From assembly GCA_004293385.1 (NCBI GenBank), contig RDYO01000012.1, positions 1 through 19,254 of the forward strand: a DNA stretch of 19,254 bases, in the 5' to 3' direction. Shown here in pieces: positions 6,902 to 14,015 of the stretch (position 1 is its first letter; the number at the start of each line of letters is the position of its first letter). The notes beneath the pieces are model-generated. The model was given only the letters and a program-made list of their open reading frames with translations, did no database searches and was not told the origin of the DNA. This DNA is from Verrucomicrobiota bacterium (GTDB taxonomy: Bacteria > Verrucomicrobiota > Verrucomicrobiia > Opitutales > UBA953). The position numbers were made by a program, and so were the translations under genes.

Positions 6902-7189
6902 TTAGGCGAGGGAGATGACGTCGCCCTTCTTCAGGGTGACGATGGCGCGGCGGGAATCCGTCTCGGTGAAGATCGAACCACCGGAGAGGCGGCTGCGGCG
7001 CAGCTTGCCCTTACGGATGAGGATGTTGATCTTTTCGACGGTCACCTTGAAGTTGGCCTCGACGGCCTTCTTGATCTGGGCGCGGTCGGCGCCAGGAAGG
7101 ACTTCGAAGACGTACTTGTTGGCTTCGGCGAGGCCGGAGGCCTTTTCCGTGAGGATCGGGCGGCTGATGATTTCAGAAGCGGGCTTCAT
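6902..7189 (-). CDS. rplW: Large ribosomal subunit protein uL23
   Basis: The 95-residue protein has the L23 layout: IISRPILTEKASGLAEANKY at the start, EVLPGADRAQIKKAVEANF, then VTVEKINILIRKGKLRR. A short loop and a terminal strand (RRAIVTLKKGDVISLA) follow. L23 sits at the tunnel exit and is the docking site for trigger factor and the signal recognition particle. The length is typical (about 95-100). It lies between rplD (12 nt upstream) and rplB (18 nt downstream), and no Shine-Dalgarno is seen. Confidence 0.97.
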   Translation of the reverse strand: MKPASEIISRPILTEKASGLAEANKYVFEVLPGADRAQIKKAVEANFKVTVEKINILIRKGKLRRSRLSGGSIFTETDSRRAIVTLKKGDVISLA

Positions 7190-7201
7190 GGGATGACGGT
7201 C

Positions 7202-7828
7202 TTAGTTTTTGGCGCGCTCGAGGACCTTCTTGAGGCCGTCTTCCGAGATCAGGACGCGCGGGGTGCGCACGAGATCGAGAGCGTTGAGGTTGGAAGAATT
7301 GGAGAAGACCGCGCGGCTGACGTTGCGGCTGGCGCGGACGACGGTGTCCGACCAGGCGCTGTCGACGACGAGGAGGCGCTTGCCGGCGGGGCTCACGTTG
7401 GCGAGCACCTTGGCGAAGAGCTTGGTCTTGGGCTGGGCGACTTCGAACTTCTCGATGACCGAGAGTCCGCCGTCGGCGGCGAGTTCGAAGAGCGCGCGCT
7501 GGAGGGCGATCTTCTTGGCCTGCGTGGTGATGGTCTTGGACCAGTCGCGGGGGCGCGGACCGAAGACGATGCCACCCTTGAACATCTGGGGGGCGCGCTT
7601 GTCGCCGTGGCGGGAACCGCCGGAACCCTTCTGCGGGAGGACCTTCTTACCGGAACCGGCGACTTCGCCGTAATCCTTGGTCTTGGAGGTACCCTGGCGC
7701 TTGTTGGCCTGGTAGGAGACGATGACCTGCTTGAGCAGGGCCACGCCCTTGTCGCCTTCGAAGGAAGGGATGTCGAATTCCTTCTCGGTGAAGGCGGATC
7801 CGTCGGGCTTGTAAACTTTGAGCTTCAT
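7202..7828 (-). CDS. rplD: Large ribosomal subunit protein uL4
   Basis: The 208-residue protein matches L4: QANKRQGTSKTKDYGEVAGS then GKKVLPQKGSGGSRHGDKRA form the extended loop that reaches the exit tunnel. FGPRPRDW follows, and the globular C-terminal domain includes KRLLVVDSAW and RTPRVLISEDGLKKVLER. L4 is a primary 50S assembly protein. In gammaproteobacteria it also represses its own S10 operon by binding the leader RNA, so it is one candidate ligand for the structured RNA upstream of rplC in this window. The gene starts 21 nt after rplC. Confidence 0.97.
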   Translation of the reverse strand: MKLKVYKPDGSAFTEKEFDIPSFEGDKGVALLKQVIVSYQANKRQGTSKTKDYGEVAGSGKKVLPQKGSGGSRHGDKRAPQMFKGGIVFGPRPRDWSKTITTQAKKIALQRALFELAADGGLSVIEKFEVAQPKTKLFAKVLANVSPAGKRLLVVDSAWSDTVVRASRNVSRAVFSNSSNLNALDLVRTPRVLISEDGLKKVLERAKN

Positions 7829-7849
7829 ATCGCTGAGATGCTGGGTGGG

Positions 7850-8491
7850 TTACTTGGCGGCGATGGCCTTCTTGGCCGGACGCACGAGGACGATCTCACC
7901 GTTGGCGCCGGGGAAGCTGCCCTTGATGAGGAGGAGGTTCTTCTCGGCGAGGACCTGGACGACGCGGAGATTCTGGACGGTGCGCTGCACCTGGCCCATA
8001 TGGCCCGGCATACGCTTGCCCTTGAAGACGTGACCCGGGGTCTGGCGCATGCCGATGGAGCCGATTCGGCGGTGCATCATGTGACCGTGGGAGTCCGGCT
8101 GGCCGTCCATGTTGTGGCGCTTGACGACGCCCTGGAAGCCGCGGCCCTTGACGGTGCCGATGACGTCGACCATCTGGCCGGCGGTGAATTTCTCGACGGT
8201 GATGACGTCGCCGACCTTGGCCTCGGTGGCGCCGGCCTGGCGGATCTCGTGGAGATGGGTGTGAGGAGCGACGCCCGCCTTGCGGAGGTGGCCGACTTCG
8301 CCGGCCGACATGCGGCTTTCCTTCTGGGCGCCGAAGGCGATCTGGACGGCATCGTAGCCATCCTTATCGACGGTCTTTACCTGGGTGACCGGGCAGGGAC
8401 CCGCTTGGACGACCGTGACAGGGACGAGGTTATTCTCCGCGTCATAGACCTGGGTCATTCCGATTTTCTTACCGAGTAGCTGGTGTTTCAT
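7850..8491 (-). CDS. rplC: Large ribosomal subunit protein uL3
   Basis: The 213-residue protein starts MKHQLLGKKIGMTQVYDAEN, the family start. Its long loop toward the peptidyl transferase centre includes GTVKGRGFQGVVKRHNMDG (112-130), HGHMMHRRIGSIGMRQTPGH and KGKRMPGHMG. The frame is open upstream to an ATG at 8530, which would add 13 basic residues. I prefer 8491 because of alignment with the family and because the upstream bases form the RNA structure annotated at 8496-8568. The Gln methylated in E. coli L3 (SIGQNQ) is Met here (SIGMRQ). No Shine-Dalgarno precedes the ATG; the bases there are CTTAGAAAA. Confidence 0.96.
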   Translation of the reverse strand: MKHQLLGKKIGMTQVYDAENNLVPVTVVQAGPCPVTQVKTVDKDGYDAVQIAFGAQKESRMSAGEVGHLRKAGVAPHTHLHEIRQAGATEAKVGDVITVEKFTAGQMVDVIGTVKGRGFQGVVKRHNMDGQPDSHGHMMHRRIGSIGMRQTPGHVFKGKRMPGHMGQVQRTVQNLRVVQVLAEKNLLLIKGSFPGANGEIVLVRPAKKAIAAK

Positions 8492-8495
8492 TTTT

Positions 8496-8568
8496 CTAAG
8501 AGGCAGGTGGCGTTTCCGCCGTTTGGTCATTGCTGACCTGCATTAGGCTTAGGATTCCTTGCGGAATC
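8496..8568 (-). ncRNA. Candidate cis-acting structured RNA in the rplC leader (rpsJ-rplC gap)
   Basis: This is an inference from inverted repeats read directly on the minus strand. In order 5' to 3': hairpin GATTCC-GCAA-GGAATC (8568-8553); CTAAG (8552-8548) complementary to CTTAG (8500-8496) just 4 nt from the rplC ATG; GCAGGT (8541-8536) complementary to ACCTGC (8508-8503). Enclosed by these are GGTCA-GCAA-TGACC (8538-8525) and GGCG-GAAA-CGCC (8520-8509). Three GNRA-type tetraloops cap perfect stems. GGT at 8538-8536 is shared by two alternative helices, so a three-way junction with 4-bp arms or a switch is possible. There is no U-run, so it is not an ordinary terminator. I recognise no known RNA family. 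Confidence 0.6.
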
Positions 8569-8634
8569 TTGGTCCTGATAGAGGGGCTTGGACGTCCTGC
8601 GTTGGGTTGGAGGTTAAGGTGGAGGGTTGAAGAG

Positions 8635-8943
8635 TTAGACTACGATGTTGATGTCAACCCCAGAAGGCAGGTTGAGCTTCTTAAGTTCGTCCACGGTCTG
8701 GGCGTTCGGCTCCATGATCTCGATCAGACGCTTGTGCGTGCGGATTTCGAACTGGTCCATGGACTTCTTGTCCACGTGCGGCGAACGGTTGACGGTGAGA
8801 CGCGAGATGTCGGTCGGCAGCGGCACGGGGCCGGAGACGCGGGCGCCGGTGCGCTTGGCGGTGTCGACGATCTCATTGGCGGACTGGTCGACCATGCGGT
8901 AGTCGAAGCCCTTGAGCTTGATGCGGATTTTGGTGCGGGCCAT
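8635..8943 (-). CDS. rpsJ: Small ribosomal subunit protein uS10
   Basis: The 102-residue protein is a textbook S10: MARTKIRIKLKGFDYRMVDQ, then RTGARVSGPVPLPTDISRLT, VNRSPHVDKKSMDQFEIRTH and a C-terminal LPSGVDINIVV. S10 is in the 30S head and doubles as NusE, the partner of NusB in transcription antitermination. It follows fusA by 24 nt with no tuf between them, and is followed by the longest spacer in the operon (143 nt). The bases before the ATG are CCAATACCCTTCCCG, with no Shine-Dalgarno. Confidence 0.97.
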   Translation of the reverse strand: MARTKIRIKLKGFDYRMVDQSANEIVDTAKRTGARVSGPVPLPTDISRLTVNRSPHVDKKSMDQFEIRTHKRLIEIMEPNAQTVDELKKLNLPSGVDINIVV

Positions 8944-8967
8944 CGGGAAGGGTATTGGAGGGTGAGA

Positions 8968-11133
8968 TTAGGTGCGGGCCGGGGCGCGGGACGAGGTCTC
9001 GACGACCTGCTTGAGGATCTGCGCGGGGACCTGCTCGTAGTTGGCGGGCTCCATGGAGTACGAGGCGCGTCCCTTGGACAGGGAGCGGACGTCCGTGGAG
9101 TAACCGAACATTTCAGCGAGCGGGACGCGGGCGTCGATGTTGCAGAGGCCGTTCTTGGTGTCCATGCCCTGGATCTGGCCACGGCGGCGGTTAAGGTCGC
9201 CCATGATGTCGCCCTGGTATTCTTCCGGGGTGACGACTTCGACCTTCATGATCGGCTCGAGGAGGATCGGCTTGGCGTCCTTCATGGCTTCCTTGAACGC
9301 GAAGATGCCGGCCATCTTGAAGGCCATTTCGTTCGAGTCCACTTCGTGGAAGGAACCGAAGACGATACGGGCCTTGAAGTTGATCACCGGGTAACCGGCG
9401 ACGGTGCCGTTGTTGGCGGCTTCGAGGATGCCTTCGGTGGCGGGCTTGATGAATTCCTTGGGGATGACGCCGCCGACGATCTCGTTGACGACTTCTTCGC
9501 CCTTCTCACCGGCCACGCGGGTGGCGGGCGGGTTGGGTTCGAGCTTGATTTCGACGTGGCCGTACTGGCCGCGACCACCCGACTGGCGGATGAACTTGCC
9601 GACGCCTTCGGAGGCGAGATTGATGGTTTCGCGGTAGGAAATCTGCGGCTTGCCGGACTTGGCCTCGACCTTGAACTCGCGCTTGAGGCGGTCGACGATG
9701 ATTTCGAGGTGAAGCTCACCCATGCCGGAGATGAGGGTCTGGCCCGTCTCAGGGTTGGAGGTGACGCGGAAGGTCGGGTCTTCCTGGGCGAGGCGCTGCA
9801 GGCCGATGGAGAGACGCTCCTGGTCACCCTTGGAGTTCGGCTCGATGGACATCGAGATGACGGGCTCGGCGAAGGTGGTCTTCTCGAGAATCAGGTCGTC
9901 TTCGGAAGTGAGGGTGTCGCCGGTGGCGATGTCCTTCGGGCCGATGATCGCGCAGATGTCGCCGGAGTAGGCGACGTCGATTTCTTCGCGGTCCATCGCA
10001 CGGAGGAGGACGATGCGCGAGATGCGCTCGTTCTTACGGGTGCGAGGATTGTAGAGGGCTTCGCCCTTCTTGAGCTGGCCGCGGTACACGCGGTAGAAGA
10101 CGAGCTGGCCGACGTGCGGATCGGACCAGAGCTTGAAGCAGAGGCCGGTGACCTTGGCCTTGTCGTCCGGACCGATGGTGATCTCCTTCTCGCCGTCGTC
10201 GATGAAGGCCTTCTGGGGGCGCATGTCGATCGGGGAGGGCAGGAAGTCGACGACGCAGTCGAGGAGCATCTGCACGCCCTTGTTCTTGAAAGCGGAACCG
10301 GGGATGACGCCGATGAAGTTGAGGGAGAGGGTGGCCTTACGGATGCCGGTGCGCATCTCGTCGATGGTCACTTCCTGGCCGTCCAGGTACTTGGCGGCGA
10401 GCACGTCGTCGAAGTCGGCGAGGGCCTCGACCAGCTTGGTGCGCCACTGCTTGGCTTCTTCCTTCTGGTTTTCCGGGATGTCGACCGTGTGGTACTTCAT
10501 GCCCTTCGGGTCGGTCTCGTCGTAGACGTAGGCGACGTTCTTGATCAGGTCGATCATGCCCTTGAACTCTTCGCCCTGGCCGATCGGGATGAAGAGCGGG
10601 TGGGCGTTGCCCTTGAGCTTGGTGCAGATGTCGTCGACGGCGCCGAAGTAATCGGCACCGGTGCGGTCCATCTTGTTGACGAAGGCGACGCGCGGGACGC
10701 CGTACTTGTTCATCTGGCGCCAGACGGTCTCGGACTGGGGCTGCACGCCGGCGACGGCGCAGAAGACGGCGACGGCGCCGTCAAGGACGCGGAGCGAGCG
10801 CTCCACCTCGGCCGTGAAGTCCACGTGGCCGGGGGTGTCGATGATGTTGATGCGATGGTCGATGTTCGCGAAATGGCCTTCCTTGGTCTTCCAGCCGGCG
10901 GAGATGGCGGCCGCGGTGATCGTGATGCCACGCTCGCGCTCCTGCTCCATCCAGTCGGTGGTGGCGGTGCCATCATGGACTTCGCCCATCTTGTGCACCA
11001 CGCCGGTGTAGAAGAGGATGCGCTCCGTGGTGGTCGTCTTGCCGGCGTCGATGTGCGCGGCGATGCCGATGTTGCGCGTGTGCTCGAGCGGGAACGCGCG
11101 GTTGGCGGAGTTGAATTCGGAAAGTTTGGCCAT
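8968..11133 (-). CDS. fusA: Translation elongation factor G
   Basis: The 721-residue GTPase drives tRNA-mRNA translocation on the ribosome and, with RRF, ribosome recycling. The G-domain motifs are all present: AHIDAGKTT (G1, from residue 26), RGITITAAA (G2), DTPGHVDF (G3, from 99) and NKMD (G4, 153-156). Domain IV includes YRETINLASEGVGKFIRQSG and GGRGQYGHV. Domain V ends with QGMDTKNG, then FGYSTDVRSLSKGRASYSME. It is slightly longer than E. coli EF-G (704). It sits in str order between rpsG (40 nt upstream) and rpsJ. In this window it is the only EF-G; whether a second copy exists elsewhere cannot be told. Confidence 0.98.
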   Translation of the reverse strand: MAKLSEFNSANRAFPLEHTRNIGIAAHIDAGKTTTTERILFYTGVVHKMGEVHDGTATTDWMEQERERGITITAAAISAGWKTKEGHFANIDHRINIIDTPGHVDFTAEVERSLRVLDGAVAVFCAVAGVQPQSETVWRQMNKYGVPRVAFVNKMDRTGADYFGAVDDICTKLKGNAHPLFIPIGQGEEFKGMIDLIKNVAYVYDETDPKGMKYHTVDIPENQKEEAKQWRTKLVEALADFDDVLAAKYLDGQEVTIDEMRTGIRKATLSLNFIGVIPGSAFKNKGVQMLLDCVVDFLPSPIDMRPQKAFIDDGEKEITIGPDDKAKVTGLCFKLWSDPHVGQLVFYRVYRGQLKKGEALYNPRTRKNERISRIVLLRAMDREEIDVAYSGDICAIIGPKDIATGDTLTSEDDLILEKTTFAEPVISMSIEPNSKGDQERLSIGLQRLAQEDPTFRVTSNPETGQTLISGMGELHLEIIVDRLKREFKVEAKSGKPQISYRETINLASEGVGKFIRQSGGRGQYGHVEIKLEPNPPATRVAGEKGEEVVNEIVGGVIPKEFIKPATEGILEAANNGTVAGYPVINFKARIVFGSFHEVDSNEMAFKMAGIFAFKEAMKDAKPILLEPIMKVEVVTPEEYQGDIMGDLNRRRGQIQGMDTKNGLCNIDARVPLAEMFGYSTDVRSLSKGRASYSMEPANYEQVPAQILKQVVETSSRAPART

Positions 11134-11173
11134 GGTCGGAACCGGTTACGGGCTGCGGAGAATTACCTGCGGA

Positions 11174-11647
11174 TTACCACTTGAGGTGGGCGAAGGCACG
11201 GTTGGCCTGGGCCATCTTGTGGGTCTCTTCGCGCTTCTTCACCACGTTGCCGGTGTTGTTGTAAGCGTCGACGAGTTCGGCGGCGAGGGCTTCGGACATC
11301 GTGGTGCCCTTGCGGCCGGCGGCGGCGGCGGCGACCCAGCGCAGCGCGATGCTGTTCTGGCGCTCAGGGGAGACTTCGACCGGGACCTGGTAGGTGGCGC
11401 CACCGACGCGACGGCTCTTCACTTCGAGCTTCGGGCGGCAGTTCTCCAGGGCGCCGAGCATCAGCTCGACGGGATTGCCCTTCATCAGCTTTTCGCTGAC
11501 CTTCTCGATCGCGCCGTAGACGATGCCTTGGGCGATGGACTTCTTGCCGGACTTCATCACGACATTGATGAGCTGGCTGATGAGGGGGGAGCCGTAACGG
11601 GCGTCCGGGAGGTGGGCGCGCTTGGCTGCTTTGCGACGACGAGACAT
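11174..11647 (-). CDS. rpsG: Small ribosomal subunit protein uS7
   Basis: The 157-residue protein opens MSRRRKAAKRAHLPDARYGS and contains VELMLGALENCRPKLEVKSR, then RVGGATYQVPVEVSPERQ and ALRWVAAAAAGRKG, the S7 pattern. S7 nucleates assembly of the 30S head and lies by the E-site tRNA and the mRNA exit. The length is as in most bacteria. In E. coli S7 represses the str operon from the rpsL-rpsG gap; here that gap is only 30 nt and shows no large structure, so such control would have to act elsewhere. CCCTAACACCTCTCAGATC lies before the ATG. Confidence 0.97.
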   Translation of the reverse strand: MSRRRKAAKRAHLPDARYGSPLISQLINVVMKSGKKSIAQGIVYGAIEKVSEKLMKGNPVELMLGALENCRPKLEVKSRRVGGATYQVPVEVSPERQNSIALRWVAAAAAGRKGTTMSEALAAELVDAYNNTGNVVKKREETHKMAQANRAFAHLKW

Positions 11648-11677
11648 GATCTGAGAGGTGTTAGGGTCGGAAACGGA

Positions 11678-12061
11678 TTAGGCCTTCTTTTCCTTCGGGC
11701 GCTTGACGCCGTACTTGGAACGGGAGCGACGACGCTTCTCGACGCCGGAGCAGTCGAGCGGGCCGCGGACGATGTGGTAGCGCACGCCGGGGAGATCCTT
11801 CACGCGGCCGCCGCGGACGAGGACGACGGAGTGCTCCTGGAGCTTGTGGCCTTCGTCGGGGATGTAGGAGATGACTTCCTGGCCGTTGGTCAGGCGCACC
11901 TTGGCGACCTTACGCTGAGCCGAGTTCGGCTTCTTCGGCGTGCGGATCATGACCTGCACGCAGACGCCGCGGCGGAAGGGCGAGTTGTTCAAGGCAGGCG
12001 ACTTCGACTTGGCCTTGGGTTGGACACGCGGTTTACGGACGAGCTGGTTGATGGTAGGCAT
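11678..12061 (-). CDS. rpsL: Small ribosomal subunit protein uS12
   Basis: Starting at the ATG at 12061 gives 127 residues beginning MPTINQLVRKPRVQPKAKSK, the conserved S12 start. An in-frame ATG at 12097 would add 12 non-conserved residues and lies inside a hairpin stem, so I reject it. The decoding-centre motifs TPKKPNSA (41-48) and GGRVKDLPGVRYH are intact, with both Lys positions where streptomycin resistance arises unchanged. The residue after PNSA is Gln (usually Leu). A GAGG lies 3 nt before the ATG, a weak Shine-Dalgarno at short spacing. This is the first gene of the leftward ribosomal locus. Confidence 0.97.
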   Translation of the reverse strand: MPTINQLVRKPRVQPKAKSKSPALNNSPFRRGVCVQVMIRTPKKPNSAQRKVAKVRLTNGQEVISYIPDEGHKLQEHSVVLVRGGRVKDLPGVRYHIVRGPLDCSGVEKRRRSRSKYGVKRPKEKKA

Positions 12062-12094
12062 GGACCTCGGTAAATAGGGAAAAGAGGGTTTGGG

Positions 12095-12117
12095 CATAGG
12101 GGTCGAGGCCCCTCATG
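12095..12117 (-). other. Hairpin in the rpsL leader
   Basis: On the minus strand CAT, a bulged G, and AGGGG (12117-12109) are complementary to CCCCT then ATG (12102-12095), around the 6-nt loop CCTCGA (12108-12103). This gives 8 bp with one bulge, about 34 nt before the rpsL start codon. It could be a leader regulatory or stabilising element of the str operon, or an operator; I recognise no family. Confidence 0.45.
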
Positions 12118-12135
12118 CAAGAGGAAAGTGCGGGG

Positions 12136-12141
12136 ATTTTA
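12136..12141 (-). promoter_or_regulatory. Candidate -10 element of the str operon promoter
   Basis: On the minus strand TAAAAT matches the sigma-70 -10 consensus at five of six positions and stands out in a GC-rich region. The hexamer 17 nt upstream (CCGGGA, 12164-12159) is a poor -35. Transcription from here would start near 12129 and give a leader of about 70 nt containing the hairpin at 12095-12117. This is a by-eye inference. Confidence 0.35.
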
Positions 12142-12232
12142 AGGTTTCTTTACCGCCCTCCCGGCGGCACCCCCCTCCGGATTTTTTTGGCGGGACAATT
12201 TCGAGCCCCCTGCCATTACTCAAACCCCGCCC

Positions 12233-14008
12233 ATGCCCCCCACCCGCCTGACCGCCTCCCTGCTCCTCGGAGCCTTCTGCCTGACCGGTCTGGCCCAGAC
12301 GGCCACCCCTCCCTCCCCCCCGCCCCTCGGCGCGGTCAGCAAGGAAGAGGCCGAAGACGCCGAAATCATCGTCCTAGCCCGGCTTCCCAATCTTAAGGAC
12401 AAGGAGGCTATCCTCAGTTACGCCCGCCAGACCTACGTCAAAGCGGACCTGATCAAGGATAAGGCCCTCCTTCAAATCATCCGCCTTTCCCTCTCTAAAC
12501 TGGAGGATCAGCCCGAAAAATCGGCCCAAATCCTCCAGGAACACCTCAACCAGCTGTCCGAATACTTCACCAAGGAAGGGATGGCCGCCCAGGCCGCCGG
12601 TAAGATGGATGACGCCCTCCGCCTGGCGCAGGTGGCGGTCCGCTGCAACCCAGGCAGTGCTAAATCTAAGTTGTTCTTTGCCAACTTCTTACATTCTATC
12701 GCAGGGCGGACGGACGACGCGATCCAGACCCTTCAGCACGGGCTCGATTTCCTCCCCATCGAGGACCCTCTGACCAAGGACTACCTCGAGCGCTACTTCC
12801 AGTTCCTCCAGGCCCGGGAACGCGACCAGGAGGTCATCGACGTCAGCCTCAAGCTGCTGAATAACTCCAAGAATATCTCGGGCAACATGCGGGAGGTCCT
12901 CTCCCTCTCGGCCGCGACGTCCCTTTACTGGACCGGCAAATACCCGGATGCGGTCAACCTCATCAATTCCAGCGGCCTGGACAAACTCCCCAGCGGCCTG
13001 CTCCTCAAGGCCCGGGCGCTCTTCGAGGGCGGCAAGACCCGCGAGGCCATCAGCCTGCTGGAATCCAAGACGTCGGTCTTCAGCGGAGCGGCCCGCGAGG
13101 CGGTGCTCTCGCAGCTCACCCGTTACCACATCCTGCTGGGCGAAAGCCGCATCGCCCTGGCGGTCAACCAGGAGCGCATCGACCTCGATGAAGCCGCGTT
13201 CTTCCCCCAGATCCAGAAGCTCCACCTGCTCGACCGCCTCGGTCTGAAGGAGGACTTCGACAAGCAGCTCAAGCTGATCTTCACCCGCTACGCCGCCAAC
13301 TCGGCCGCGATGCTCGCGCTCGCCAACTTCGCCGCCGAGAAAGGCTACTCCGAACTCACCGGCGCGATCGCCATCGCCGCCGGCCAGCAGGGTTTCGAAC
13401 GCGTGACCTTCGCGGTGCTCCACCTCGAAGCGCTGGTCCGGGGACCTGACCCGAGCCAGGCGATCGCGCAATATCAGCAGATCGTCGCCGCCGACCGCAC
13501 CTATTTCAAGGCGAAGGAGCCTCTCGTCATGGCCTTGCTCGGCATCGCCCACCACGCGCGCCAGAAGAACGATCCGAAGTCCGCCAAGATCGACCGCGAC
13601 ACGGGCAACCGCTACCTCGAGGAATTCCTCAAGGCCAAGGACCTCGGGCCCGAAGCCTATCGCTCCGTCGGCCGCCACCTGCGCGCGATCCGCGCCGGCG
13701 AACCCGCGGTCCGCGTCCTCGAAGCCGGCGCCGCGAAACATCCGCGTCACTCGCAGCTGCGCGCGGATTACGTCTCCGCCCGCATCCTCGCCGGCCAGAC
13801 CGAAGCCTATGGCACGCGTCGTTCCGTCGCCGACGAACTCGAGACCTTGCTGACGCTGCGCCGCCCTTCCCCGCTCGTCTGGCAGGAAGCCGCCTCGTGG
13901 CTGCGCACCGAATCGAAGCTGCCGCCGGAACGCCAGCGCAAGCTCCAGGCCGCCTGCGACGCGCTCGTGCGCAGCAACCTCGACCCCGAAGCCCTCGCCG
14001 GTTTCTGA
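12233..14008 (+). CDS. Secreted TPR-like repeat protein of unknown function
   Basis: The 591-residue product begins with a Sec-type signal peptide (MPPTRLTASLLLGAFCLTGL, likely cleaved after A21), followed by a Pro-rich linker (26-32). The rest is all-helical with TPR-like pairs, for example around residues 116-141 (AAGKMDDALRLAQVAVRCNP), 158-172 (GRTDDAIQTLQHGLD), 233-245 (WTGKYPDAVNLIN) and 257-277 (LLKARALFEGGKTREAISLL). Such proteins usually act as periplasmic or envelope scaffolds; no enzymatic motif is seen. C16 is not in a lipobox (preceded by GAF), so it is not an obvious lipoprotein. It is the first gene of the rightward series and ends 7 nt before sufE. Codon use is more relaxed in the first third than in the GC3-rich remainder. 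Confidence 0.85.
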   Translation: MPPTRLTASLLLGAFCLTGLAQTATPPSPPPLGAVSKEEAEDAEIIVLARLPNLKDKEAILSYARQTYVKADLIKDKALLQIIRLSLSKLEDQPEKSAQILQEHLNQLSEYFTKEGMAAQAAGKMDDALRLAQVAVRCNPGSAKSKLFFANFLHSIAGRTDDAIQTLQHGLDFLPIEDPLTKDYLERYFQFLQARERDQEVIDVSLKLLNNSKNISGNMREVLSLSAATSLYWTGKYPDAVNLINSSGLDKLPSGLLLKARALFEGGKTREAISLLESKTSVFSGAAREAVLSQLTRYHILLGESRIALAVNQERIDLDEAAFFPQIQKLHLLDRLGLKEDFDKQLKLIFTRYAANSAAMLALANFAAEKGYSELTGAIAIAAGQQGFERVTFAVLHLEALVRGPDPSQAIAQYQQIVAADRTYFKAKEPLVMALLGIAHHARQKNDPKSAKIDRDTGNRYLEEFLKAKDLGPEAYRSVGRHLRAIRAGEPAVRVLEAGAAKHPRHSQLRADYVSARILAGQTEAYGTRRSVADELETLLTLRRPSPLVWQEAASWLRTESKLPPERQRKLQAACDALVRSNLDPEALAGF

Positions 14009-14015
14009 TCCGCCG

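Larger units (their letters stand above)
12062..12232. promoter_or_regulatory. Divergent intergenic region between rpsL and the TPR gene
   Basis: This 171-bp gap separates the leftward ribosomal locus from the rightward genes, so it should hold promoters for both. On the minus side I see a -10-like TAAAAT and a leader hairpin (annotated separately). It also holds an inverted repeat CCGCC-CTCCC-GGCGG (12153-12167) and, further right, a run of seven T (12182-12188) in otherwise C-rich DNA. On the plus side I find no convincing -35/-10 pair and no Shine-Dalgarno before the ATG at 12233. Confidence 0.6.

Noticed and set aside
8553..8568. Rho-independent terminator after rpsJ
   Set aside because: The hairpin is perfect but short, has no following U-run, and is part of a larger nested structure; operon continuity into rplC is expected.
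11140..11147. Palindrome AACCGGTT in the rpsG-fusA spacer as an operator
   Set aside because: An isolated 8-bp palindrome inside an operon, not repeated elsewhere in the spacers; chance is sufficient.
8530..11184. Very long plus-strand frame (884 codons) opposite fusA and rpsJ
   Set aside because: It is the antisense shadow of genes rich in GC-ending codons. The translation is Asp/Gly/Val/Leu/His-rich without motifs, while the minus strand encodes clear EF-G and S10. The same holds for plus-strand frames at 3863-4972, 5020-6063, 6866-8479 and 11018-12073.
12115..12396. Plus-strand frame of 93 codons across the divergent gap
   Set aside because: Runs through the intergenic region into the TPR gene in another frame, Pro/Arg-rich, no recognisable features.
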